A stretch of DNA of 64,000 nucleotides from an alpha proteobacterium AAP38 (lineage in GTDB: Bacteria > Pseudomonadota > Alphaproteobacteria > Azospirillales > Azospirillaceae), in contig LJHR01000007.1 of NCBI GenBank assembly GCA_001296005.1, forward strand, positions 1-64,000. The letters are read 5' to 3'. The translations under genes and the position numbers were made by a program. The notes under the pieces are model-generated. The model had not been told where the DNA came from. It saw only the letters and a list, made by a program, of their open reading frames with translations, and ran no database searches. Below, in pieces: positions 36,364-45,075 of the stretch (positions within the stretch are counted from its first letter, which is position 1; each line of letters starts with the position of its first letter).

Positions 36364-37290
36364 CTATGAGTGAACGCAAGCAACGGTTTCGGCAAGGGGA
36401 TCATCACCGCAAACCGCCCGCACCAGCCCCCGCAGCCAGCGATGGGCGGGATCAGCCTCCAGCCGTGGATGCCAGAGCAGAGAGATGGTGACCGTCGGAA
36501 TGTCGAATGGCAGGTCGAACGCCACCATCCCGGCCCGCAGCCCCTGCGTATGCCGGGCCGACACGGTGGCCACCAGATCGCTGCCCCGCGCCACGGCCAG
36601 CGCCCCCGCATAGCCCGCGACAAAGGCCGCCACCCGCCGTTCCAGGCCCAGCACCTGCAGGGCCCGATCGATCGGCCCTCTGTCGGGTCGGGCCCGCGTC
36701 ACCGCCACATGCGATGCGCCGGCATAGACCTGTGCCGTCATCGGCACATCCAGCAGCGGATGGCCGGGCCGCGCCACGCCCACAAACCGGTCGCGGAACA
36801 GGGCCTGAACCCGCAATTCCGGACCCAGATCCGGCCCCACCACGCCCGTTTCCAGATCGACGGTGCCATCGCGCAACGGCGTGCTGTCCCGTTCCGACTT
36901 GGCCATGAAACGCAGCCGCACGCCGGGGGCCTGCGCCGCCACGCGCGTGATCAGGGCGGCCCCGAACGTTTCCACAAACCCCTCACTGCTACGCAGGGTG
37001 AAGATGCGCTCCAGCCGGGCAAGGTCCAGCACGGTGGCCGGGCGCAGCGCCGCCAGCGCCTGTTCCACCAGCGGTCCCACGTGCCCGCGCAGTTCCAGGG
37101 CGCGCGGCGTCGGCACCAACCCCCGCCCCGCCCGCACCAGCAGCGGATCGCCCGTCGCCTCGCGCAGGCGCGCCAGCGCCCGGCTCATGGCCGACGGACT
37201 GAGCCGAAGACGCCGCGCCGCACCGGCCACGCTGCCCTCCGACAGCAGCACATCCAGCGTCAGCAGCAGGTTCAGGTCAGGAAGGTTCAT
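36364..37290 (-). CDS. LysR-family transcriptional regulator
   Basis: 308 aa. The N-terminal winged helix-turn-helix (about residues 1-60) contains [25 protein letters not shown]. The C-terminal periplasmic-binding-like effector domain follows from about residue 90. It is divergent from the MFS exporter gene (116-bp gap), the standard arrangement for a LysR regulator and its target. ATG 37290 is chosen because the domain begins [16 protein letters not shown]; a longer start at 37320 would overlap the intergenic dyads. Confidence 0.93.
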   Translation of the reverse strand: MNLPDLNLLLTLDVLLSEGSVAGAARRLRLSPSAMSRALARLREATGDPLLVRAGRGLVPTPRALELRGHVGPLVEQALAALRPATVLDLARLERIFTLRSSEGFVETFGAALITRVAAQAPGVRLRFMAKSERDSTPLRDGTVDLETGVVGPDLGPELRVQALFRDRFVGVARPGHPLLDVPMTAQVYAGASHVAVTRARPDRGPIDRALQVLGLERRVAAFVAGYAGALAVARGSDLVATVSARHTQGLRAGMVAFDLPFDIPTVTISLLWHPRLEADPAHRWLRGLVRAVCGDDPLAETVACVHS

Positions 37291-37295
37291 GGCCG

Positions 37296-37318
37296 GCACC
37301 AGATAGGGCGTCTGGTGC
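37296..37318. promoter_or_regulatory. Perfect 8-bp inverted repeat before the LysR gene
   Basis: GCACCAGA - 7 nt - TCTGGTGC, immediately upstream of the LysR start codon. It may be an autoregulatory site or a leader hairpin that hides the ribosome binding site. Confidence 0.45.
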
Positions 37319-37328
37319 ACGAATATAA

Positions 37329-37341
37329 TGCAATTACTGCA
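37329..37341. promoter_or_regulatory. Candidate LysR box (T-N11-A)
   Basis: TGCAATTACTGCA is a dyad with TGCA arms and fits the T-N11-A LysR consensus. It sits between the divergent LysR and MFS genes. Confidence 0.5.
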
Positions 37342-37406
37342 CCTTCCGCCATGTTCGACCTGCGCATAGCGTCAACCGCAAATGAGCCGGGATGGAGGAT
37401 GCGATA

Positions 37407-38807
37407 GTGACGGAACAGGCATTGATGGCAAAGACGGGTGACAGGCCGCGCACCGGGGCCTTGCCCGCCCTGTCGCTGTCCATCCTTCTGTCATCGCTGG
37501 GAACCAGCATCGCCAATATCGGCCTGCCCAGTCTGGCTGCGTCCTTCGCCGTGCCCTTCGCGCAGGTGCAATGGGTGGTGCTGGCCTATCTGCTGGCCAC
37601 CACCACCCTGATCGTCAGCGCGGGCCGCCTCGGTGACCGCATCGGACGGCGGCGCCTGCTGCTGGGTGGGATCGCCCTGTTCACGCTGGCCTCCGGCCTG
37701 TGCGGGTTGGCCACGTCCCTGCCCCTGCTGATCGCCGCGCGGGCGTTGCAGGGGTTGGGGGCGGCGGCCATGATGGCCATGTCAATGGCCTTGGTCAGCA
37801 GCATCGTGGACAAGGCGCGCACGGGCCAGGCCATGGGCATGCTGGGCAGCATGTCGGCGGTCGGCACGGCCCTGGGGCCGTCGCTGGGCGGAATGATCCT
37901 GGCTGTCGCCGGCTGGCAGGGCCTGTTCCTGATCAACGTGCCGCTGGGCATTGCGGCCTTCGCCCTGGTCCGTACGCAGGTGCCGGCGGATACAGGAACG
38001 GGTATGCAAAAGGGAGGCGGTGACCCGCTGGGCACAATGCTGCTGGCCGGCGCCCTGGCCGCCTATGCGCTGGCCATGACCATGGGTCGGCTGGGCGGCG
38101 GTTTCGGACCGATGCTGGTGGTGGCGGCCCTGCTGCTGGCCGGGATGTTCATCCTGTGGCAGGTGGCCGCCCCGTCGCCGCTGCTGGACCTGTCGTTGTT
38201 CCGTGACGGGGGCCTGCGCGCCGCGCTGCTGGCCAACATCCTGGTCTCCCTGATCATGATGGCGACCTTGGTGCTGGGGCCCTTCTATCTGACGCGGGTC
38301 CTGGGCCTGTCCCCTGCCCTGACGGGGCTGGTGATGGCGTCGGGCCCCTGCATCTCCGCCCTGGCGGGCGTGCCCTCGGGCCGGGCGGTGGACCGGTTCG
38401 GGAGTGTTCGCGTGACCCTGACTGGTCTGGGCGGGGTCGGCCTAGGCTGCCTGTTCATGGCGACGGCACCCGCCGCCTGGGGTATTGCCGGCTACATGCT
38501 GCCCATCGCCTTGATGACCAGCGGCTACGCCCTGTTCCAGGCTGCCAACAATACCGGTGTGATGAGTGGTCAGCCGGCAGACCGGCGCGGCCTTGTCTCT
38601 GGCCTGCTGAACCTGTCGCGAAACCTGGGCCTGATCACGGGGGCCGCCTGCCTGGGCGCAGTTTTCAGCCTGACCATCGGTACGGCAGACATCGCCACGG
38701 CCACACCAAGCCTGATCGCGGCGGGAATGCGGGCGGCGTTCCTGGGGGCGGGGCTGCTGGTAATGGTGACAACCGGGCTCGTCTGGGTAACCGCTGCCCA
38801 CCGCTGA
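37407..38807 (+). CDS. MFS drug/metabolite exporter (DHA2, EmrB/QacA type)
   Basis: 466 aa with 14 hydrophobic segments, as in DHA2 exporters. The motif A loop GRLGDRIGRRRLLLGG follows TM2. Motif C-like GTALGPSLGG in TM5 is the antiporter signature. GTG 37407 has GGAGG eight bases upstream and is preferred over ATG 37392. Proton-driven export of a toxic compound or metabolite is likely, probably controlled by the divergent LysR protein. The gene converges on map with an 11-bp gap and no visible terminator. Confidence 0.9.
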   Translation: MTEQALMAKTGDRPRTGALPALSLSILLSSLGTSIANIGLPSLAASFAVPFAQVQWVVLAYLLATTTLIVSAGRLGDRIGRRRLLLGGIALFTLASGLCGLATSLPLLIAARALQGLGAAAMMAMSMALVSSIVDKARTGQAMGMLGSMSAVGTALGPSLGGMILAVAGWQGLFLINVPLGIAAFALVRTQVPADTGTGMQKGGGDPLGTMLLAGALAAYALAMTMGRLGGGFGPMLVVAALLLAGMFILWQVAAPSPLLDLSLFRDGGLRAALLANILVSLIMMATLVLGPFYLTRVLGLSPALTGLVMASGPCISALAGVPSGRAVDRFGSVRVTLTGLGGVGLGCLFMATAPAAWGIAGYMLPIALMTSGYALFQAANNTGVMSGQPADRRGLVSGLLNLSRNLGLITGAACLGAVFSLTIGTADIATATPSLIAAGMRAAFLGAGLLVMVTTGLVWVTAAHR

Positions 38808-38818
38808 CGGATAAAGCC

Positions 38819-39646
38819 TCAGTCCGCCCCCACGGGACAATCCAGCCCCGCCGGGGAGCGGGTGAAAATCTCTACCCCGTCCTCGGTCACGCCGACCGTA
38901 TGTTCAAACTGTGCCGACAGGGACAGGTCGCGGGTGATGTTGGTCCAGCCATCGGGAAGCGTTCGCAGGCCCGCACCACCCTGATTGAACATGGGTTCGA
39001 TGGTGAAGACCATGCCGGGCACAAGCTTCATGCCGCGCCCTGGCTTGCCGAAATGCATGACATCGGGCGCGTCGTGGAAGACGCGGCCGATGCCGTGGCC
39101 GACATAATCGCGGACGGTGGAATAGCCAACGGCCTTGGCGGTCCGTTCGATGACATGGCCGATATCGCCCAGATGCTTGCCCGGCACCGCCTGCCCGATG
39201 CCGGCCATCATGGCGTCATAGGTGGTGCGGACCAGATGGGCGGCTTTTTGCGTGACATCCCCCACCAGATACATGCGGCTGGTATCGCCGTACCAGCCAT
39301 CGACGATGGCGGTGACATCGACATTGACGATGTCACCCGCCTTCATCCGTACCTTGTCCGACGGGATGCCGTGATTGACGACATAGTTGGGGGAGATGCA
39401 GCAGGATTTGGGAAATCCGTGATAGCCCAGCGTGGCCGCCAGCGCCCCGTTCGCCTTCAGAAAGGCGGCCACGATGTCATCAATATCCGCCGTCGTGACA
39501 CCGGGCTGCATGTGGGGGGTGATGTGGTCCAGGCAAGCCGCCGCCACCGCACCGGCCCGGTGCAGGGCGGCAAAGGCTGATTGGCCGTGCAAGGTGACCC
39601 GCCGTCCCAGCGGGTCCAGCACGAAATTACCCGGATAGGTCTTCAT
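38819..39646 (-). CDS. map: Methionine aminopeptidase, type I
   Basis: 275 aa cytosolic metalloprotease that removes the initiator Met. The five metal ligands of type I enzymes are in place: two Asp in VDVTAIVDGWYGDTSRM, His in VGHGIGRVFH, Glu in FTIEPM and Glu in SAQFEHTV. The KSCCISPNYVVNHGIP block supplies the substrate-pocket Cys and His. It lies 38 bp downstream of glgC on the same strand, so cotranscription is possible. Many alphaproteobacteria carry more than one map; whether this is the only copy cannot be seen here. Confidence 0.94.
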   Translation of the reverse strand: MKTYPGNFVLDPLGRRVTLHGQSAFAALHRAGAVAAACLDHITPHMQPGVTTADIDDIVAAFLKANGALAATLGYHGFPKSCCISPNYVVNHGIPSDKVRMKAGDIVNVDVTAIVDGWYGDTSRMYLVGDVTQKAAHLVRTTYDAMMAGIGQAVPGKHLGDIGHVIERTAKAVGYSTVRDYVGHGIGRVFHDAPDVMHFGKPGRGMKLVPGMVFTIEPMFNQGGAGLRTLPDGWTNITRDLSLSAQFEHTVGVTEDGVEIFTRSPAGLDCPVGAD

Positions 39647-39684
39647 CGCCCCTCAAGCCGCTGCCGCGTCACCGTACCAAACCA

Positions 39685-40980
39685 TCAGTCCCCCAGACGG
39701 TCCAGCATCTCCTGGGTGATCAATACCACACCATTTTCGGAACGGTAGAAGCGGCGCGCATCCTCTTCCGCATTTTCACCCACCACCAGGCCGGCGGGGA
39801 TGACGCAGCCGCGATCCACCACCACCTTGGTGAGGCGGGCATTCCGGTTCACCTCCACCTCCGGCAGGATGACGGCATCCGTCACCTCACAATAGGAATG
39901 GATGCGAACCTTGTTGAACAGGAGAGAGCGGCGGACAACGGAACCCGAGGTGATGCAGCCGGCGGACACCATGCTGTCCACGGCCATGCCCCGGCGGCCA
40001 TCATCATCGAACACGAACTTCGCGGGCGGCAGCTGTTCCTGATAGGTGAAGATCGGCCATTCCCGGTCATAGAGATCCAGATCAGGCGACACCGTGCAAA
40101 GGTCCAGATTGGCTTCCCAATAGGCATCGACGGTGCCGACATCGCGCCAATAGGCGGTGCCCGGCTGCGCCTTATTTCGCACGCAGCTTTCGTTGAAATG
40201 GTGGGCGACGACCTTCGCGTTCTCCACCAGATAGGGGATGATGTCCTTGCCGAAATCTCGGCTCGACGTCTGATCCTCAGCGTCGCGTTCCAGGTTCTTG
40301 TACAAGAACTCAGCATTGAAGATGTAGATGCCCATCGACGCCAGTGCCATATCGGGCTTGCCGGGCATGGCTGGCGGGTCGGCGGGCTTTTCCAGGAAGC
40401 TGACGACGCGGTTGTCGCTGTCGACATGCATGACGCCGAAGCCCGTGGCCTCCATGCGCGGCACCTCGATACAGCCCACGGTCACATCGGCGCCTGTGCG
40501 GATGTGACTGGCCAGCATGTTGGCGTAATCCATCTTATAGATGTGATCACCGGCCAGGATCAGGACCCATTCCGCCTTGTGGGAACGCAGGATATCCAGG
40601 TTCTGATAAACGGCATCCGCCGTGCCCTGGTACCAGCTGGTCTCGTTGATGCGCTGCTGGGCGGGCAGCAGATCGATGAATTCACCGATTTCACCGCGCA
40701 GGAAGTTCCAGCCGCGCTGCAAATGCCGCAGCAGCGAATGCGACTTATACTGCGTGATGACCGAGATGCGACGGAAGCCGGAATTGATACAGTTGGACAG
40801 GGCGAAGTCGATGATGCGGAACTTGCCTCCGAAATGCACCGCCGGCTTGGCACGGCGGTCGGTCAGCTGCTTCAGCCGGCTGCCGCGCCCGCCCGCCAGC
40901 ACCAGGGCCAGCGCATGGCGCGGCGCCTGCCGCAGGTCACGGTCCAGACGCTGTTCGGACTGACTGGTCACCAATTCCAC
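39685..40980 (-). CDS. glgC: Glucose-1-phosphate adenylyltransferase (ADP-glucose pyrophosphorylase)
   Basis: 431 aa. It makes ADP-glucose from ATP and glucose-1-phosphate, the committed step of glycogen synthesis. The nucleotide-binding signature [19 protein letters not shown] (about residues 30-48), GTADAVYQN and the C-terminal left-handed beta-helix are present. The start is uncertain: the listed GTG has GGGAGG only two bases upstream, while an in-frame TTG (40974) or GTG (40971) would have better spacing. Confidence 0.95.
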   Translation of the reverse strand: MELVTSQSEQRLDRDLRQAPRHALALVLAGGRGSRLKQLTDRRAKPAVHFGGKFRIIDFALSNCINSGFRRISVITQYKSHSLLRHLQRGWNFLRGEIGEFIDLLPAQQRINETSWYQGTADAVYQNLDILRSHKAEWVLILAGDHIYKMDYANMLASHIRTGADVTVGCIEVPRMEATGFGVMHVDSDNRVVSFLEKPADPPAMPGKPDMALASMGIYIFNAEFLYKNLERDAEDQTSSRDFGKDIIPYLVENAKVVAHHFNESCVRNKAQPGTAYWRDVGTVDAYWEANLDLCTVSPDLDLYDREWPIFTYQEQLPPAKFVFDDDGRRGMAVDSMVSAGCITSGSVVRRSLLFNKVRIHSYCEVTDAVILPEVEVNRNARLTKVVVDRGCVIPAGLVVGENAEEDARRFYRSENGVVLITQEMLDRLGD

Positions 40981-41307
40981 ATCCTCCCTGATGTCGCGCG
41001 GCTCTGTCGCGCTGTGCCGACCGCTTCGACCGGCGGCTCATTCAACCGGGATGGTGTCACATGCTGCGTGCCGGGTCACGTATGGATACGTATGTTGCGT
41101 GTGCAATCGCGGGCAAGGCAGACAACGAAAAGGCGAAAGGCCCGGATCGGCCCCAATCGGCACCGCAGCACGACATGCCCCCGAATGTCTGCCTATTTTT
41201 TAATCTGTCACATTTTTAGCCGCTGAATCGGGGTGCCTCGAATGGATGCATCCCCATCATCATGCTGATTAAAAACAGTTTTTCCTGAAAAGTCGCCGTC
41301 AGAAACA

Positions 41308-41322
41308 GCACATTTTTTGTGC
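41308..41322. promoter_or_regulatory. Candidate NtrC-binding site upstream of amtB
   Basis: GCACA - 5 nt - TGTGC resembles the NtrC consensus GCACC - 5 nt - GGTGC (four of five bases in each arm, correct spacing). It lies about 110 bp upstream of the candidate sigma54 promoter, a usual enhancer distance. The rest of 40981-41496 holds no gene that I can support. Confidence 0.4.
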
Positions 41323-41418
41323 ATATAGCCGGTTTTCAGGCGGAGTCGCGGGTCCGCGGGGTGGATTCCATTCAGGCGTCCGGCTGCAACAGCGTAGGGA
41401 TTCCGCCGCTTTGCACAA

Positions 41419-41434
41419 CGGCACGGACTTTGAA
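41419..41434 (+). promoter_or_regulatory. Candidate sigma54 promoter of amtB
   Basis: CGGCACG-GACT-TTGAA compares with TGGCACG-N4-TTGCW. The -24 GG and spacing fit, but the -12 GC reads GA, so this is a partial match about 60 bp before the amtB start. Confidence 0.35.
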
Positions 41435-41496
41435 TAGAGGAGCAGCGGCGTGTGCGGCGGCCGGTCGGCCCCGTGCCCACAAGAATGGGGAGCCAG

Positions 41497-42786
41497 ATGA
41501 ATCGTATGTTGAAGACCCTTTTCGCGGCGTGCCTGGCATTGGTTCCGGGCGTGGCCCTCGCTCAGGACGCGGCACCGACCCCGACGCTGGACAGCGGCAA
41601 TACCGCATGGCTGCTGACGTCCACGGCGCTGGTGCTGTTCATGACCATTCCTGGTCTGGCGCTGTTCTATGGCGGCATGGTCCGCAAGCTGAACGTCCTG
41701 ACCATGGCGATGCAGAGCTTCGCCATCACCGCCCTGATTTCGGTCCTGTGGGCCGTCGTCGGTTTCAGCCTGGCCTTCGGCCCCGGCAACCTGTTCATCG
41801 GTGACCTCAGCCGGGCCTTCCTGTCCGGTCTTGAGGTTGGCAGCCTGTCGGGCAGCATCCCGGAATCGGTGTTCATCACCTTCCAGATGACCTTTGCCAT
41901 CATCACCCCGGCGCTGATCACCGGCGCCTTTGCTGACCGCATGAAGTTCTCGGCCCTACTGCTGTTCACGGCCCTGTGGTCGCTGATCGTCTACAGCCCG
42001 GTCTGCCACTGGGTGTGGGGCGGCGGCTTCCTGATGGGCGATGGCGTGCTGGATTATGCCGGCGGCACCGTCGTTCACATCAATGCCGGTGTTGCCGGCC
42101 TGGTCGCGGCCATCGTTCTGGGCAAGCGCAAGGGCTATGGCACCTCTGACATGAAGCCGCACAACCTGGTCCTGTCGCTGATCGGCGCGGCCATGCTGTG
42201 GGTGGGCTGGTTCGGCTTCAACGCCGGCTCCGCTGTGGCCGCTGATGGCCGTGCGGGCATGGCCATGCTGGTGACGCAGATCGCCGCCGCCACCGCCACG
42301 CTCGCCTGGGTGTTCGTGGAATGGGGCGTGAAGGGCAAGCCCTCCGTGCTGGGTGCCGTTTCCGGTGCCGTGGCCGGTCTGGTCGCCATCACCCCGGCTG
42401 CTGGTTTCGTCGGTGTTGACGGTGCGCTTGGCATCGGCGTCGCCGCCGGCGTCATCTGCTACTTCGCTTCCACCACGCTGAAGCATGCGCTGAAGTATGA
42501 CGACAGCCTGGATGTCTGGGGCGTGCATGGTGTCGGCGGTATCGTCGGTGCCGTCCTGACCGGTGTCTTCGCCAAGGCCGCTATCGGCGGGACCGCCGGC
42601 GCCCTGGAAGGCAATATCGGCCAGGTCTGGACCCAGATTTACGGCATCGGCGCCACTGTCCTGTGGTCCGGCATCGCCACCACCATCATTCTCTACGTCG
42701 TCAAGGCCATCACCGGCCTGCGCGTGGACGAGGATGCGGAACGTGACGGCCTGGATCTGGCGCTGCATGGCGAAAGCATCCAGTAA
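41497..42786 (+). CDS. amtB: Ammonium transporter AmtB
   Basis: 429 aa with a cleavable signal peptide (about residues 1-22, ALA-QD) and 11 TM segments. The pore twin-His pair is visible in GGTVVHINAG and WGVHGVGG, the Phe gate in ITFQMTFAII and WFGFNAGS, and the recruitment-site Asp in the GDGVLDYAGG stretch. GGGGAG precedes ATG 41497. No glnK/glnB-type PII gene lies next to it, unlike the common glnK-amtB pair; a stand-alone amtB is known in Azospirillum. A strong terminator follows. Confidence 0.96.
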   Translation: MNRMLKTLFAACLALVPGVALAQDAAPTPTLDSGNTAWLLTSTALVLFMTIPGLALFYGGMVRKLNVLTMAMQSFAITALISVLWAVVGFSLAFGPGNLFIGDLSRAFLSGLEVGSLSGSIPESVFITFQMTFAIITPALITGAFADRMKFSALLLFTALWSLIVYSPVCHWVWGGGFLMGDGVLDYAGGTVVHINAGVAGLVAAIVLGKRKGYGTSDMKPHNLVLSLIGAAMLWVGWFGFNAGSAVAADGRAGMAMLVTQIAAATATLAWVFVEWGVKGKPSVLGAVSGAVAGLVAITPAAGFVGVDGALGIGVAAGVICYFASTTLKHALKYDDSLDVWGVHGVGGIVGAVLTGVFAKAAIGGTAGALEGNIGQVWTQIYGIGATVLWSGIATTIILYVVKAITGLRVDEDAERDGLDLALHGESIQ

Positions 42787-42812
42787 GTCTCAGGCCCCGG
42801 CCTGAAAGACAG

Positions 42813-42850
42813 ACCGCCGCACCGGGCGCCCGGTGCGGCGGTTTTGTTTT
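42813..42850 (+). terminator. Rho-independent terminator of amtB
   Basis: A 30-bp perfect palindrome centred at 42827/42828 (arms ACCGCCGCACCGGGC / GCCCGGTGCGGCGGT) followed by TTTGTTTT. Confidence 0.95.
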
Positions 42851-42862
42851 GGGAACGGTTGA

Positions 42863-42947
42863 TGTCGCATGCGGTCCGTCGGGACCTTATGCGACCTAAG
42901 ACGGATCGCTTATTTCGTAGGTCGCATAAGCGCGAGCGCATGCGACA
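42863..42947. repeat. Nested palindromic intergenic element
   Basis: Outer arms TGTCGCATGCG (42863-42873) and CGCATGCGACA (42937-42947), inner arms CTTATGCGACCTA (42886-42898) and TAGGTCGCATAAG (42918-42930), all perfect. TGCGAC is repeated in both sets. It lies between convergent amtB and the oxidoreductase gene and looks like a REP/BIME-type element. Confidence 0.7.
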
Positions 42948-42959
42948 AGCCCCGCCCCT

Positions 42960-43937
42960 TCACTCCACCGTCAACACCACCTTACCCGTCGCCTTGCGGC
43001 CCGACAGCAGGTGGAAGGCCTGGGCATACTCCGTGATGGGCAGCGCGTGCGACACATGCGGTCGCAGCTTCCCCTGCCCCCACAGGGCCAGCAGTTCCAT
43101 CAGGCTCTGGCCCAGGCGCTGCGGGTTATGTTTGCGGTAGGCCCCCCAGAACAGACCCAGCACTGCACAATTCTTGACCAGCAGCAGATTGGCCGGCACC
43201 TGCGGGATGCGCCCCGCGGCATAGCCGATGGTGATGATCCGCCCGCACCAGGCCATGTTGCGCAGGGCTGCGTCGAAATAATCCCCGCCTACCGGATCGA
43301 ACACGACATCCACCCCCTTAGGCGCCAGTTCCTTCAACCGGGCTTTCATGTCCTCCGCCGTGTAGTCGATCACCTCATCCGCGCCATGGTCGCGGGCCAC
43401 GGAAAGCTTTTCCGGCGATGATGCCGCCGCGATGACCCGCGCGCCCATGGCCTTGCCAATCTCCACCGCCGTCAGGCCAACCCCGCCCGACGCGCCCAGC
43501 ACCAGCAGGGTTTCCCCAGGCTTCAGTTGCGCGCGGTCGGTCAGGGCCAGGTGGGAGGTGCCATAGGCAACAGGGAAGCCAGCGGCGGTGGCGAAATCCA
43601 TGCCGTCCGGGATCGGCAGGACCGCACCCGCCTCCACCACCGTTTCCTCCCGGAACGCCCCCTTGGCCGACAGGGCCATGACCCGCTGCCCCACCTTCAG
43701 GTGCCGCACACCATCGCCCAGTTCCGTCACTACGCCCGCGCATTCCATGCCGGGGGTAAAGGGAAAGGGCGGCTTCTCCTGATACTTGCCCTCGATGATC
43801 AGGGTATCGGCGAAGTTCAGCGCCGCCGCCTTGATGGCGATCCTCACCTCGCCCGTACCCAGCGGCAGCGCCTCCACCTCTTCCAGCACTAGGCTTTCCG
43901 GCTGCCCGAATCCCTTGCACAGCAGCGCCTTGGCCAT
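42960..43937 (-). CDS. NADPH:quinone oxidoreductase, zinc-independent MDR family
   Basis: 325 aa. The GroES-like N-terminal domain (about 1-120) lacks the zinc ligands of alcohol dehydrogenases. The Rossmann domain carries LVLGASGGVGLTAVEIGKAMG (AxGGVG nucleotide motif, about residues 145-165) and the IAAASSPEK turn expected for NADPH. VVFDPVGGDYF is typical of the family. Substrates range from quinones to enoyl thioesters. GGGAGG is seven bases before ATG 43937, and a perfect 18-bp palindrome lies just upstream. The regulator and CoA-metabolism context are not in the window. Confidence 0.9.
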   Translation of the reverse strand: MAKALLCKGFGQPESLVLEEVEALPLGTGEVRIAIKAAALNFADTLIIEGKYQEKPPFPFTPGMECAGVVTELGDGVRHLKVGQRVMALSAKGAFREETVVEAGAVLPIPDGMDFATAAGFPVAYGTSHLALTDRAQLKPGETLLVLGASGGVGLTAVEIGKAMGARVIAAASSPEKLSVARDHGADEVIDYTAEDMKARLKELAPKGVDVVFDPVGGDYFDAALRNMAWCGRIITIGYAAGRIPQVPANLLLVKNCAVLGLFWGAYRKHNPQRLGQSLMELLALWGQGKLRPHVSHALPITEYAQAFHLLSGRKATGKVVLTVE

Positions 43938-43959
43938 CTCTATTCCTCCCCTTGGTTCA

Positions 43960-43977
43960 TTCAAACAATTGTTTGAA
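43960..43977. promoter_or_regulatory. 18-bp palindrome, PsrA/TetR-type operator
   Basis: TTCAAACAATTGTTTGAA is a perfect palindrome 22 bp before the oxidoreductase start codon. It fits the CAAAC-N4-GTTTG pattern described for the TetR-family fatty-acid regulator PsrA. No tetR gene is in the window. Confidence 0.7.
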
Positions 43978-44001
43978 GTGTGACGGGGAGTGGATGGCGG
44001 G

Positions 44002-44973
44002 TCAAGAGGGTGGCGCCTGCATCCGCGCCAATATCCCCTGCGCCATCTCCTCCACCCTTGCCCGCAGCGCATCGGGTGCCCGCACCAGCACCTCTGGTCC
44101 TAACCCCAGCAGCAGGCGGGCCGCCTGATCAACCGTCTCGAACGGCAGGGTGATGTCGGCCCAGCCATCAGCATCCACCGGCCCCGCCGCTGCCACGGCT
44201 TCGGCGGCATAGGCACCCTGGCGGGACAGCAGATCACGGCCCCCCGCGCTGACCGAGAGGTCCGCCCGTTCGGGACGCAGCCTTTCCTCGAATTCCGCCA
44301 GATGCCCTGCCCAGAAACCGGGCAGGTGAAAATCCACGGGCCGCACGAACCCGTCCCGTGTCACCGTCAACGTGCGGATGGACGCCACCTTGAACACCAG
44401 GGCGCGGTCCCCGGACAGCGCCGCGAAGTACCAGGTGCCAGCCTTCAGGACCAGACCCAGCGGATCGATGGTCCATTCCCGCTCCCCCTTCCAGCTCTCG
44501 TACCGCATCACCACCCGCCGGCAATCCAGCACGGCGCGGGCCAGATCGGGCAGGAACGGCGTCGGTTCGGCCACGCGGTACCAGTCGGCGGCATCCAGGT
44601 GGAAACGGTCGCCCATGCGGCCCGCCTCCTCCCGCGCCTGGGCCGGTAGGGCCAGCATAAGCTTGTTCCAGGCCCTTGCCGCCGCCTGCCCCACGCCCAG
44701 CGCACCGGCCAGCCCCGGCAGGCCGATGGTGAACATCGCCTCCGCCTCGTCACTGGCCAGCCCGGTCAGACGGGTGCGGTAACCTTCCAGCAGTTGGAAC
44801 CCGCCGCCCGGCCCCCGGTCGCCATAGACGGGGACACCCGCCGCGCTCAACGCGTCAATGTCGCGATAGATGGTGCGTTCCGACACTTCCAGTTCCGCCG
44901 CCATCTGCGCCGCCGTCAGGCCACCGCGCAGTTGCAGCAGCAACAGCAGCGAAAGAAGCCGGCTCGCCCGCAT
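44002..44973 (-). CDS. YafY-type HTH/WYL-domain transcriptional regulator
   Basis: 323 aa. The N-terminal winged HTH (about residues 1-60) contains LTAAQMAAELEVSERTIYRDIDAL followed by the YGDRGPGGGFQLL turn. The WYL ligand-sensing domain is at about 130-210, with TWYFAAL at the W-Y-L position and a nearby REWTIDPLGLVLKAG strand. The WCX C-terminal extension follows. ATG 44973 follows a run of G residues; a GTG start at 45000 would run into the dyad. It is divergent from the DUF1579-like gene, its probable target. Confidence 0.93.
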   Translation of the reverse strand: MRASRLLSLLLLLQLRGGLTAAQMAAELEVSERTIYRDIDALSAAGVPVYGDRGPGGGFQLLEGYRTRLTGLASDEAEAMFTIGLPGLAGALGVGQAAARAWNKLMLALPAQAREEAGRMGDRFHLDAADWYRVAEPTPFLPDLARAVLDCRRVVMRYESWKGEREWTIDPLGLVLKAGTWYFAALSGDRALVFKVASIRTLTVTRDGFVRPVDFHLPGFWAGHLAEFEERLRPERADLSVSAGGRDLLSRQGAYAAEAVAAAGPVDADGWADITLPFETVDQAARLLLGLGPEVLVRAPDALRARVEEMAQGILARMQAPPS

Positions 44974-44993
44974 TTTCGCCCCCCGACAATTAA

Positions 44994-45010
44994 CTGACAC
45001 AGGATGTCAG
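44994..45010. promoter_or_regulatory. Operator-like dyad between the WYL regulator and the DUF1579-like gene
   Basis: CTGACA - CAGGA - TGTCAG, a perfect 6-bp dyad in the 102-bp divergent intergenic region. It is a good candidate site for autoregulation and control of the neighbour. Confidence 0.55.
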
Positions 45011-45075
45011 GTATAGCGCGGCACAATGTCCCCGTCGCCCGGCAAAACGGGCAAGACCATCGGATGGAGGGAAAA

